Positions 12,291 to 24,223 of a DNA stretch of 64,000 nucleotides are shown here, piece after piece. The notes beneath the pieces are model-generated. The model made no database searches and was not told the origin of the DNA. It saw only the letters and a program-made list of their open reading frames with translations. Both the position numbers and the translations under genes were made by a program. Source of the DNA: Salticus scenicus (taxonomy: Eukaryota > Arthropoda > Arachnida > Araneae > Salticidae); NCBI GenBank assembly GCA_963930645.1, contig OZ005653.1, forward strand, positions 213,858,684 to 213,922,683, in the 5' to 3' direction. Within the stretch, counting starts at the first letter, position 1. Each line of letters begins with the position of its first letter.

Positions 12291-12808
12291 TTCTATGATC
12301 TGTAGATAGCATCACCAGTCCAAAATCTAGCAAAAGGTATTTCAGAATAATCTAAATGCACAAGTCACTAGAAATTTCTCAGTAGGCGTAACAGTGACTT
12401 GGTGTTTTTATAATGTACCGGTGTCTAGATTTTTCGCAGCATGAAGGGATGGAATGTTATTTTGACTTGAAACAACTATTGCAAGTTTCCGTAATTTATA
12501 ATGTTCACTTAACAAGGTTTCTATTGAATAAAATAAATATTTGAATTATTATGGTTAATTTACAGATGTTTCAAACCAAAATTTGCTCGAAAATTAAGAA
12601 TGTTAATTCTTTCTTTTTACACGTGTATGATGAGTTATGTATCTATAAGCCATTTTAGAAAATAACTTAACTATTTTCAAACGAAAATATGTAGTAAACT
12701 TTAAAGAGTTAAAAACAGTATTCATAAACCTTATTTATAGAATATAAATTTTGGCAGCTATGTATGAACACAGATGATAGACTTTATTTATTTATTCATT
12801 TATTTTTT

Positions 12809-12848
<40 letters not shown>

Positions 12849-13430
12849 TTTTTTTTTTTTGGGGGGGGGGCACGCTTTCTATGCAAAAATATTTATAGTA
12901 GTTTAAGCTTTTCATTTCTGTTAAATAAAATCAATATTATTGTTTAGAAATAGCAATGGCAGAAAATGCGGGAAATTTTTATTCCTGGTATAGAACTTTA
13001 AGTAGAACTTCAATGCATTATTTACCTTTCATGTTGTGCCAGTTATGTATTTCACTTTGTAAAATGGACAATTGAGACAAAACAAATTAGAGGTAGTCGT
13101 TCCTTATATATTTCTATCAAAAACCTTATATTTCTTCTGTTGATTTACTTTTTTCTTATATTCATACAGAGAAAATTTATATAAAAATTAAATTAAATAT
13201 AAATAAAATAAAATAAAGTAAAGACTCGATCAGAACATGCCGTAACACGGGATACGAATCCATTAGAAGAAATGAAAATTCCAAAATGTTTCGAAGTTTT
13301 TTCAGTGTTGATATTTCTTTTTGTAAATCCTGTAATAGCCTTATAAAAGTACAAATCTGTAATGTTGATTTAACTGATAGGTTTTTTAATGCATTAAACT
13401 TAACCCTTTCATAGACCAGAAATATTGACT
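12291..13430. other. AT-rich spacer with TTTA microsatellite
   Basis: No gene is seen. A (TTTA)n tract at about 12784-12860 runs into a T-run and a G-run (12861-12870). Confidence 0.55.
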
Positions 13431-14150
13431 CTGCATAAAATTGAATGTTTTTGGATTTTCTAAACGTCAAATAAGTTCGAGGGTAAATGCGAGCAAGACA
13501 GCTGTGCATCAAGTTATTAGTAAATTTAAAATTTCGGGAAATTTTGTGGACCTTAAGAGAAGCGGTCGCCCTAGAAAAACGGGTGCGCGTGATGATCATG
13601 TGGTAAGGATGGACGTACGAGATCCAAGAACCTCCTTCAATACGATTAAACATTCTCTGGCTGCAAAAGGCACCAACGTCAGTTTGAGTACTATTTCAAG
13701 ACGTTTGGCCAAAGATTTTGATTTATCATCCCATAAACCTTCAAGGAAACCTCGACTTACTCCAAGTATGAAAAACAAACGACTCTTAGGGTCCTCAATT
13801 TTTTATGAAATTTCATATTTACTAATATCTTGATGCACAGCTGTCTTGCTTACACTTACCCTCGAACTTATTTGACGTTCAGAAAATCCAATTTTATGCA
13901 CGGCAATATTTATGACCTTTTTGTAACAGTAAGTGAAGGTGTTTTACCCATTACAATAATTGCACAACAGCACTGTGTACGATAAAATACAATAAACAAC
14001 TGGCGATAAACGTGCCGGGCACCTTTATTTATAGCAGTTGAACGCGTCTGATGCAGTCAGCACATGAGATGACGCAATAATCTGTGAAAATGATGCAATG
14101 TGTTAAAATACTGAAAATCGGCTACTGGTCTTAAACTTTTGAAAATAGCT
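13431..14150. mobile_element. rearranged (fold-back) Tc1/mariner fragment
   Basis: The plus strand at 13441-13796 encodes the N-terminal part of a Tc1-type transposase. Then the sequence turns back on itself: 13788-13905 is the inverted copy of 13431-13552 (shared words CAAATAAGTTCGAGGGTAA, AAGACAGCTGTGCATCAAG). Beyond it, 13906-14150 continues into a Tc1 5' end on the minus strand, which also occurs at the window's right end (ACAACTGGCGATAAACGTGC occurs at 13998 and 63915). The catalytic half is missing, so the copy is dead. Confidence 0.75.
13441..13796 (+). pseudogene. Tc1-type transposase, N-terminal DNA-binding part only
   Basis: Tc1-family transposases cut and paste elements with TA target sites; they have a paired-like DNA-binding region of two helix-turn-helix units joined by a GRPR linker, then a DDE catalytic domain. 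Here the first HTH region (residues ~8-33, with SKRQISSRVNASKTAVHQVI), the linker RSGRPRKTG (~40-48) and much of the second HTH (~60-95, STISRRLAKDF) are readable, followed by KPRLTPSMK. The frame then runs into the inverted copy of its own start and stops at 13833. There is no ATG at the beginning of the match, and all three catalytic residues are absent. The minus-strand frame 13177-13653 is a shadow of this region. Confidence 0.8.
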
Positions 14151-16700
14151 GTATATGTATATATCTACGTGTATATATACTAAGTTTTATTAAAAACATA
14201 ATTTTTATTAACAAATTAATTTTCTAAACGAGGAAAGTAATTTTTATTTATCTTTTATTTTTCTATTACAGTTTAGTTAATATTATTTATTATAGACATG
14301 AATTCATGTATTTAAAACTTTTATTGTTTTTACCTAGTATATTACACGCTTAAATAGCACGTTGCTACCTTTGATACTTATTCACTTGAATACTGAATCA
14401 AAACGCGTGATTTTGACACTTTGCGAAGTTAATTTTGTTCCCTCATGATGAATATTTCCCTCCCCGCAGGATAACACAGTCACCCACCTTTACTGTAGGG
14501 TAATTTCCAGAAAAAAAATTGCTTGCATCATTATTTTAGATTGGATATAATAAAGAATCGAAAATCTATTATACTTTAAATATATCAAATTGATTTTGCA
14601 CACGATACACGTAAAAGTTTAAAAATGCTTTTTATTTGCTTTTAATGGTATCAATAAAAGCGTTAATAAATTAAAGTTTATCATGACATTAATTAAACGT
14701 ATCATCATCATTATTATTATTATTACTATTATTTATATTTTTAATTATTTTGAAATTTTAGTTGCTATAAATTTGACAGATTACATTGTTATTATGTATA
14801 AGATAAACAAAGAAAATGTTAAAAAATTCTAATACCATTATTAAGTATAAATTATCACTTAATCAACATAACAAAAATATATAAATTGAGTCTTTGTCAA
14901 GAAAGAAAGTAAAAGCGAAAAATTATAAATGTGATAAAAATTGACTGAACGTAAATTAAAATATACACAAAGATTTATTATGATTTTTTTTCTTTTAAAT
15001 GAGGATACTATTTTTTTTTAGTAACCCTTAGAAGGTTTTAAAAATAAACATAAATTGCCATTAGTTCATAGTGTAATTTAGCATACTATAAACGTTTAAA
15101 AAAAAAAAAAAAACTCAGCCACGTTCTATCTTCTCAGAAAAAAAGCTTTAGGTCGAAACATGTCTTAAAATATATTTCTATTTAAATATAAAATTCCATA
15201 ACAAGTCTTACTAAAACACTTATAAATCTATCTTCGTTAAAACCTTATACAAATGTGTTATATAGATAAATACTTTTATATCTATTGAATGAAGACATAT
15301 TTTCTTTACAGGTGATTTTGACATTTTGTTAGGTTAATTTAATTTTGAAGAGAAAAGTGTCTCCGGAAATAGGATGGGACGCAATAAAATATTTTCTTTC
15401 TTGAGGGTAATTGTCATGATATATAATTTAAAAGACAATGTAATTGATAAATTTGAAGTTAATATAAAAATGTTTTAACATTAATTGTTATTTAACCTAA
15501 GCGTTACATTTTGTTAAGTATCAAAATGTTAATTATGCTCTTGCTTTTAAATAAATTTTACGCCTAACATTTTTTTTAATGTGTAACAATATAAAATAAT
15601 ATATTTATTTATGATATGTTAGTTGATTTAAATCAAACAAATATATAAAATCGTAGGTATAATAAAAATTGTAATTTTAATCTAAAAACGTTTTATTATT
15701 GACATTGAAAGTTAACAGCGTAATTAAATGTAAGATAAATAAAGAAAAGAATAAAAGATTATCAATAGTTTTATTAGGTATAACTCATTATATAATCATA
15801 AAATCAAAAATATATAATTTCAGTCCTTGTTAAACAAAAAAGTAAACGCGAAAAATTATAAAAAATGCTTAAAATTGACTGGGAGTAAATGAAAATATAG
15901 ACAAAGGTTTATCGCGCATTTTTTTTTTTCTTAATGATGTTATTTTTTTAATAATCCTTAAAAGGTTTTAAAAATAATCATAAGTTACCATTATTTCAAA
16001 GTATAATTTATCACAGTACAGTGTAAATGTGTATAAAAATCAGCTACGTTGTATTTCTCTTTGAATAAACACCACAAAATGCAAAAACTCTCAAATTGTT
16101 TCTGGTCGAAAGATGACATGACCCTTCGCACAACGCGTTGCTACACTATTTGCCGCACACGTGCCTACTTTGCTCGCCTGACGAAAATCATGTCTTCTTT
16201 CGACCTGAAACTACAGTTTTGAGTTCTTGCATTTTTTGGTGTTTATTCAAAATTTTGTATTTATTACTTTTAAACGCCAGATCCGTGCTGCTTTTTTATA
16301 ACTTCACGTTATATTACGTCAGAAAATAGCTTTAGGTTGAAACATGTCTTAAAATATATTTCAGTTTAATACAAAACTTCATAATATGTTATACAGATTC
16401 TTATGTTATATAGATATTTTTATATTTATTGAGTTAAGACATATTTTATTTACAGGTGATTTTGACATTTTATTAGGCTAATTTAATTTTGAAGTGAAAA
16501 TTGTCTCGGGAAATAGGATAAAAGGCAATAAAATATTTTCTTTCTGTAAGGTAATTTTCATGATATATATAACTTAAAAGGTAATGCTACTGATAAATTT
16601 GAAAATAATATAAAAATGTTTTTACATTGAATGTTATTTAACCAAAATTTTCTATTTTGTTAAGTAATAAAATTTTATTAATTCTTTTACTTTTAAAATA
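14151..16700. repeat. old direct duplications of ~0.9-1.1 kb
   Basis: A block with GGTGATTTTGACATTTTGTT, TAATTTAATTTTGAAG, AAATAGGAT and AATAAAATATTTTCTTTC near 15311-15410 recurs at 16455-16540, and in weaker form near 14407-14500. Flanking words (GCTTTAGGTCGAAACATGTC at 15144 and its near match at 16330) follow the same spacing. The steps are about 905 and 1144 bp. No coding capacity is evident; this is either an old segmental tandem duplication or several copies of one long AT-rich repeat. Confidence 0.6.
16060..16251. mobile_element. palindromic (fold-back) element, ~70-bp arms
   Basis: Arm 16060-16128 (TTTGAATAAACACCACAAAA, then ...GGTCGAAAGATGACATGACC) pairs with 16182-16251, read on the other strand as TTTTGAATAAACACCAAAAA and onward, with a spacer of about 50 nt. 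The same kind of arm (TTTGATTAAACACCATAAAA with CAGG.TGAAAA and CGACCC.TC) forms the larger fold-back at 58329-59095, so the two look related. The short frame 16138-16329 is not a gene. Confidence 0.65.
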
Positions 16701-16860
16701 ATTTACACCTAGTATTTATTATTATTATTATTATTATTAAGTTTTAAAAAATAACAGTATATATTTCCATAGCTGCCACATTCTGAATAATATTCCGTAA
16801 TATTGTCAGCAACCGCGTTTTTTTTTTTTTTTTTTTTTTTTTTTCCTTTTTGTCTACACC

Positions 16861-16904
<44 letters not shown>

Positions 16905-18337
16905 CTTATTTAATCGTAATCATATGTGAAGAGAATCCCTCTAAACTTAAAGTGGTGTAGGCAAGGATGCGTGTACTAACAGTACAACCTTTCTTTCTTT
17001 CTTTTTTTTTTTTTTTTTTAATTAGGATGTTGTGTTAAGAACCGCCTTTTCATTTGTTAATTATTTTTTTCTACACCAGTTGTTTAAGCATTTTTATCTT
17101 ATTTAATCGTAATTACATTTGTAATTAATTACTATAAAATTAAAGCGGTTTGGACAAGGGGACAGATACTAACAGTACTATGTAATATTAATTAGGATGT
17201 TTTCAGCTATGTAATTATTTATGGTATATTAGAGGATTTAAATTATAAAAATGTTGTATATAATTGTAGGTATAATAAAAATTTTAAATTTAATCTTAGA
17301 AAAAAAAAATCAAATTTATAACTAAATGTATTTTGCTAAACAAATATTAAGTTTAACATAACTTTTTGAAATAAAATAAGCAGTACAGGTATTTCATAAA
17401 TTAAAAGTTAAGGTAATAACCATATTTTACGCAATAATAACAAACAAATTATCAGGTTTCAATGTTCTTTCTTTTTCAAGAAATTCAGTTATTCACTTCA
17501 GTATTTCACTTCAGTGTTTTTTTTTCCTTTTTATTTCATCATAAATACATTTGGGGGAGATTATTCTACAATTAAAATTTAAATAGTATGCAAAAAGGGT
17601 TAAGTAATAACAAAAGTACGGAATAATAATTAGGATGTTGGCGGCTATGCGTAATTGTGGATATCAAAGGAGAAAATTTCAAATTTAACAGACGCTACTT
17701 TATATGCTACTGACATGCTAATTATTCTGATTTATTTCGTAATAGTCTTGAAACCTGCCTACTTTTCAGATCACTATATTCGTAGATCTCTTTTCTGCAA
17801 TTTGAGTTTATTATTAAAAAAGAAAACAATTGCACTAAAAATATAAAGGTGTGAAAAATCGATTGTTCTTAACAATGAAACGGAATAAATTAAAATAATT
17901 GGCAGGTCTACGCACAATATTCTAAGTTAAAGATTTAATGTTTTCAGGGGAAAGGAAATTTGTCTCATGTAAATTTAACTAACACCAGATTTACGTAAAA
18001 ATCTAAAACAAAAGAAATAAATAAAGATTTTCCTCTATATTATTAAAGTAAAATTTTGTACAAAAATTCCGGAATGCATTTCTACAATTTGAAATTTAAA
18101 ATTAGATGGGATATAATATATCACACAGACATAGCTGCTAACATTTTTATTTATTTCGCAGCATAATAATAAAATAAATAAATAAAATAAAATAAAATAA
18201 ATATCCGTCAAAATCTACCCAACTGAAAAAAAGATTCTTGATATTGAAGTTTTGTTGATTTTTCATACTTTTTAGTCCATACTCAGTGCATTTATTTTTT
18301 TCCATTTTTGTCACGTGGTGTTAAAGTAGAATTATTA
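16701..18337. other. AT-rich spacer with poly-T runs and decayed MITEs
   Basis: Long T-runs lie at 16818-16844 and 16863-16901. The words TAATATTAATTAGGATGTT (17187-17205) and AATAATAATTAGGATGTTGG (about 17623) are right ends of the MITE family best seen at 36384-36579; the matching left ends are decayed (for example GCTGCCACATTCTGAATAAT near 16771). No gene is seen. Confidence 0.5.
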
Positions 18338-19431
18338 TCTATAATAATAAAAGAAGATGTCTGTCTGTCTGTCTCTCTGTCTGTCTGTCTGTCTGAGCAT
18401 CTATACGTTCAGCCCCTACTGAACGCAGAACTACAAAATTTGACATACGGGTGCTCAGAAGCCTGCCCGAGGGGATAGTCAAAACAGAATTTAAAAATTT
18501 TAATTAGTTGCGGAGATATTAATTAAAATGTAGACCTATGTCTTAATCAAAAAGCGATCTCAATGACTCAGAATTCACCGAGATTGCATAAAAGTAGACA
18601 TTTTAACGGAGTTAAAAGCAGAAAAAAAGGAAAATAAATTAGAAATATTAGTCTGATCATTACGAATTTGGTACCAAATGAAAGGGGAATTTTTTCCGAA
18701 TCTAAGAGTGCAAGCGGCTTATCGATACGTCAATTAGATTTTTTAAAATTAACTAAACTATGAAATTTAGTTGACAACAGGCAGACGATTTTCTAAGCGG
18801 TCTCGATCGGAAACAAAACACGGAAATTTCTACCGCCAGATGGCGCTGAAATATTTTAAAATTTCAATATTTCAAATTCTAATTATGATTATACAATTTT
18901 TAATACATCATTCGAAAGATATTTTAAAGTTCTTTTATATTATCGAAAGTATTATTCGCGATTTTACCCGATTTGCACGTTTTAAGGTTTCCTTTTTAGG
19001 TTTTCTTTTGTATCTCAGCTACTAATTAAAATATTTTCATAAGTAATACATCATTTGAAAGCTTTGTTGATTTGGAATTGAACAATATATTACAGAAATT
19101 TCTACCGCCAGATGGCGCTGCTATATTTTAAAATTTCAATATTTCAAATTCCAATGAGCTAGGAAGGTGTTGTAAGTTCTAAAACGGGGATAAGGCGCCG
19201 CAGGCGCCACCGAGCGGTACTTAGCTAAAGTTAGAAATTTGAAATATCAGCGCCGAAGGCGCTACCGCACGGGAGTTTACTGCGATTTAGATAAGCTATT
19301 TTCACGATATATCAATAAGCTGTTATTAGACCTGATACGGGAAAAAGGCGCCGCAGGCGCCACCGAGCGGGAATTTCGTAAAGTCGGATTTTTCAGGGAT
19401 CGCGAACCAGCTGGTCGCCGAAGGCGGCTAG
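18338..19431 (+). mobile_element. non-autonomous Helitron, copy 1 of end-to-end array
   Basis: It begins TCTATAATAATAAAAGAAG after an A, with a GTCTGTCTG microsatellite and the family phrase ATCTATACGTTCAGCCCC, and ends in a hairpin CGCC-GAA-GGCG directly before CTAG (19428-19431). A 5' TC and a 3' hairpin plus CTAG are the accepted marks of Helitrons, rolling-circle DNA transposons that do not duplicate their target. It carries no protein. Internally it has two CCGCCAGATGGCGCTG sites (18833, 19105) and GC-rich modules such as GGCGCCGCAGGCGCC. It abuts the next copy with no spacer. Confidence 0.85.
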
Positions 19432-21427
19432 TCTATAATAATAAAGGAAGATGTCTGTCTATCTCTCTGTCTGTCTGTCTGTCTGAGCATCTATACGTTC
19501 AGCCCCTACTGAACGCAGAAGTATAAAATTTGACATACGGGTACCTAGATGCCTTCCCGAGGGGATAGTGAAAACAGAATTTAAAATTTTTAATTAGTTG
19601 CGGAGATATTAATTAAAATTTAGACCTATGTCTAATCAAAAAGCGATCTCAATCACTGAGAATTCACCGCCATTGCATAAAAATAGATATTTTTACGGAG
19701 TTAAAAACAGAAAAAATGGAAAATAAATTAGAAATATTAGTCCGATCGTTACAAATTTGGTACCAAATAAAAGGGAAATTTTTTTCCGAATCTAAGAGTG
19801 CAAGCGGCTTATCGATACATCAATTAGATTTTTTAAAATTAACTAAAGTATGAAATTTAGCTTGCAACAGGCAGACGACTGTCTGTGATGAAAACGGAAA
19901 TGGTTGTAATCAATTAAGATATCACGTGCTTTATACAGGGGGAAAAATTGCAATTTTCAAACTTTTTCAAATATTAATTTAACTTACATTTGAATAAATA
20001 TTCGGCTTAGACAGCATATTATAAAGCTACTGTTCAATTTTCATGAAAAAATATGAATAAATAAAAAAATGACATATTTATTGGAAAAAGATTAAGTTTT
20101 CTTTTTCATTTTTTGAAAATTCGTAGTATTTGGTTTTAATGCCCGATAATTCGATTGTGAATATTTTGGAAAGAGTACGATTATTAGGGAGGGCTTGAGG
20201 GAGGGGAAAATGGAGCAAAAAAAAAAAAAAAAAAGGGTTACAGCGTTCGAAATTGGTTGGTATACTTAGATTTTAAGACAACGTAAATCGATTGCGGATA
20301 TTTTCGAGTGTAAAATTATTATTATCGACGGAAAGGAGGTGGGGGGGGGAGAGCTAAGAGGCAAAGATGAAGAAAAGGAACGGGAGTTTTGGAGAAACCT
20401 ACGGAACACCCAAAGCACCTTTATTCTTTAATATTTTGCTGAGATTCGAATTCCAATTTCTGCTCACATATCGCACTAAGAATTTTTAACGTTATATTGC
20501 CCGAAATTATGCAAGTTTCGGAGAAAACCATGGATATGTCGGATTACTGAAAGAAATTTCGCAGAATAATAATTTAAAAAAAAAAAAAAAAAATTATATT
20601 TTAATTTACATTTAATTGCAAATAAAATTTTATTCTAATATTCTAATACGTGTATTTCAAATTCTAATTATGATTAAATTATTTTTAATACTTCATTCGA
20701 AAGACATTTTGAAATACTTTTATATTATCAAAAGTGGGATTCGAGATTTCACCCAATTTATACATTTTGAGGTCTCTTGAATCGGTTTTCTTTTGTATCT
20801 TAGCTACTAATTAAAATAATTTCATAAGTAATACATCATTTGAAAGCGTTGTGGATTTGGAATTGAACAGTAGATTACAGAAATTTCTACCGCCAGATGG
20901 CGCTGTAATATTTCAAAATTTCAAATTCTAATTATGATTATAATATTTTTAATGCATCATTCGAAGGATATTTTAAAGTATTTTTATATTATGGAAAGTG
21001 GGATTCGAGATTTCACCTGATTTACATGTTTTAAGGTGTCCTGATTAGGTTTTCTTTTGTATCTCAGCTACTAATTAAAATAATTTCATAAGTAATACAT
21101 CATTTGAAAACTTTGTTGATTTGGAATTAAACAGTAGATTACAGAAATCTCTACAACCAGATGGCGCTGTAATTTTTTAAAATTTCAATATTTCAAATTC
21201 TAATGAGCGAAGAAGGTGTTGTAAGTTCTAAAACGGCGATAAGGCGCCGCAGGCGCCACCAAGCGGGACTTAGATAAAGTCAGAAATTTTAAAGATCATA
21301 TCATGGTGAGCGAACAGGCTGTTTCAGATATTGAAGGGAAGAGGGCGCCACAGGCGCTACCGCACGGGAATTTATTGCGATTAAATTTTTGAATAAGCTA
21401 TTTTCACTATTTATCAATAAGCTGTTA

Positions 21428-24117
21428 TCTTATACTATTACGTGAGCAATATTTGTATATTTCACTGTTCTCGAAAACGGTAGCTCGGACAGTCACGAGA
21501 TTTAACACAAAGGTGCCCCCCGAAGGGTCATTGTGCACATCGATGTCAGATTTTCGAATTTTAGATTAGTTTTTTCTTAATTAATTAAAATGTGAAAATA
21601 ATAACCTTCGAATTTATGATAAGTAAGACATTTAAATTTTAACATTTTATCCATAATTTAATTGTTGCCAATTTTTTTTTCGACAAAATAATAATAATAA
21701 AACGTACATTTATTTAAAATGAGGAAAATAAATCAGAAAGATTAGAAAATAAATTAGAAATATCAGTCGCATCGTTACAAATAAGATACCAAATGAAAGG
21801 GAAAATTTTTGTAAATCCGATGCATTAAACAGCTTATCAATCGGATGATTAGTTTTTTCTTAATTAATTAAAATGTGAAAATAATAACCTTCTATTTAAA
21901 TTTTAAAATTTTATCCATAATTTAATTGTTGCCAAAGTTTTTTTCGACAAAATAATAATAATTGAAAAAAAAAAAAAAAAAAAAAAAAACGTACATTTAT
22001 TTAAAATGAGGAAAATAAATCAGAAAGATTAGAAAATAAATTAGAAATATCAGTCGTCTCGTCACAAATAAGATAGCAAATGAAAGGGAAATTTTTTGTA
22101 AATCCGATGCATTAAACAGCTTATCAATCGGACAATTAGATTTTTTAAAATTAACTAATGTATGAATTTTAGGTGGAACAGCGGAAGATTGTATGGAAAC
22201 CGTTAGGAGAAAAAAAATGAAAAATCTGCTACACATTAAGTCACATGATTTTTAAGTGGGATTAAAAATTGCAGTTTTCAAATTCTTTTAAATTTTCTCT
22301 CACGAACACAAAAATATAATATACAGCCTGTACCCCGCAAGACCAACTTGCATTTCAAATTTCATCAATTAATTTGGTTAATAAACAAAAGTTATTATTA
22401 TTATTATTATTTTTCAAATTAAGTTTTATTCTATCTTCGAAAAGACTTATGTGATCATAGATATAATAATATATATAGATCTATCATCCCCATATTATCG
22501 TGCAAAGATTTTTGATGCCGAAAAAAAAACGCTTTGGAATCAGCCATTAAGTAGTATTGAAGGAAAACAGGAAAAAAAAATGAAGAATGGATTTGAAACT
22601 ATATCTGGAGCTTTTCATTCACCTTTAGTAAATAAATTATTCATGAATTTTATTTGCTAAAACATTCGTGTGTATTCCCGTGTGTATTCACTCGGAGAAA
22701 GTCTGCCATATTTTGGTAAAATCGCCGTCTTTTCCCGAGTGAAAAGGAATCACTTTTTTTCTCCCCGATGATCAATCTATATATTATTACTATATCTATG
22801 TAAGTGATACGATACATTAATAATTTGGGTTTTAAATGTTTTTTTTAAATAGATTATTTAAACTCTATGAACCATATTTTTATTTTATCAGTTTCATTAA
22901 CAGATCCTGCTGGGCGATTTTTTATATTTTGGTGTTGAAGTACACCGAACGTTTTTCGACAAGAAGTTTAATATAGCAACAGACATTTTAAAGAACAAAT
23001 GCAGTTTTAAAGATAGGAAATTTATTTCAACAAGCACGATTTTAAACCTAAAAACCATTAAAAATATAAGCAGATTATAAAGGATTCTTATGTATAAAAA
23101 AAAAAGAGTCTGATAAAATTATTAGCAAAATAGTCTTCCCCTTTTCATACAAAAAAAAAAAAAAAAAAAGAAAGAAAGAAAAATCCATCGCTAATATGGC
23201 GACAAAAATTCAAAAGCCGCCATTGGAGCAACATAATAAAGTTGTGTAATACGATAATGTTTACCTATTTATTTATTTGTTTATATAATAATCACTATGC
23301 TAATTTATCATACAAACAAATGAGCCTCTGTGTGTTACTGCACTTGCACGCTGTCGAACAGAAATATTTGAAAAATTCAAATTAATATTTAAATAAATAA
23401 ATAAAAATATGTTTAATGGGAAATATATATAACCATAAAAAGATTAGTTGTCTAAAATACGGCAGAAATAGCGCTCATAGCATATTGTTACAAGGTATTA
23501 AGTCTTATTGTTACAATGGATTAAGTCTAAAATGGTGACAAAAATTCAAAAGCCGCCAAAGAGAACTATATTAAGGCTGTACTATCAGGTTTACAACCCA
23601 TGAATTATATATACACGCAAAAAATTAATTGTCTCATGCGACAGACGTAGCCAGTCGCAGCATTTTGTAATATTTGGTGTGAAATTGCTGTCATTTAATG
23701 GTTGATTGGATAAACAAAATAAACATATGAAATAACGTAAAAGGAAATATTATGTTGTCTAATCCCAGTTACATTTGAGTCCAGTCCGAGTTACATGTGA
23801 ACAACACGTACAGTGTTGTTCACATGTAACTAGGATTCAAATATAAAAGGGAAACTCCAATTATATCGATACTATCTATTTCGAAACTGTTATATAATAA
23901 GCACCTAAATGAAAGCTCATTGGTAAACTATTGTCGCAGGTAATAGGGACAAGCGCCCGAGTTGCAGTGGATAACCACATCGCTGCCGAATGCAGCAGAG
24001 ACCTGGAGCGAGCTTTTGAATAATTTCAGTAATTTATTTTATTTTATTTTTATAAAGCTATATAGAAAAGAGTTTCCTTTAAATTTAGTGGCCAGCGAAG
24101 CGGGCAAAGCCTGCTAG
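21428..24117 (+). mobile_element. nested Helitron (2.69 kb) in copy 2
   Basis: It runs from TCTTATACTATTACGTGAGC to GCGAAGCGGGCAAAGCCTGCTAG. The 3' hairpin is AGCGGGC-AAA-GCCTGCT (seven pairs, one G-T). The interrupted host reads AATAAGCTGTTA | TTAGACCTG, and the unbroken version AAGCTGTTATTAGACCTG is present at 19318 and 62694. Insertion is therefore between A and T with no target duplication, as expected of a Helitron. Inside, a ~300-bp block (about 21545-21840) is directly repeated at about 21845-22140, and a perfect 19-bp hairpin lies at 23789-23831. Its 3' 160 bp are related to 51955-52159. Frames at 21997-22236 (-) and 22451-22660 (+) match nothing I know. Confidence 0.9.
23789..23831. 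repeat. perfect 19-bp stem, 5-nt loop hairpin
   Basis: Arm 23789-23807 (AGTTACATGTGAACAACAC) is the exact reverse complement of 23813-23831, with loop GTACA. Such a perfect stem is rare in the rest of the window. It lies near the 3' part of the nested Helitron, about 290 bp before its CTAG end. Related words CCCAGTTACATTTGAGTCC and TAGGATTCAAAT flank it, suggesting a larger decayed palindrome. Confidence 0.9.
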
Positions 24118-24223
24118 TTAGACCTGAAACGGGAAAAAGGCGCCGCAGTCGCCACCGAGCGGGAGTTTCGTAAAGTCAGATTTTTCAGGGATCGCGAACC
24201 AGCTGGTCACCGAAGGCGGCTAG

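Larger units (their letters stand above)
19432..24223 (+). mobile_element. non-autonomous Helitron, copy 2, split by a nested Helitron
   Basis: It starts TCTATAATAATAAAGGAAG immediately after the CTAG of copy 1 and ends in the same hairpin type and CTAG (24220-24223). The segment 21428-24117 is a different Helitron inserted inside. Without it the element is about 2.1 kb. It shows CCGCCAGATGGCGCTG at 20890 and the variant CAACCAGATGGCGCTG at 21154, plus GC-rich palindromic modules near 21243 and 24139. There is no transposase. The next element starts at the very next base. Confidence 0.85.

Noticed and set aside
13177..13653. 158-codon minus-strand frame
   Set aside because: Its left half is AT-rich spacer and its right half is the antisense of the Tc1 fragment.
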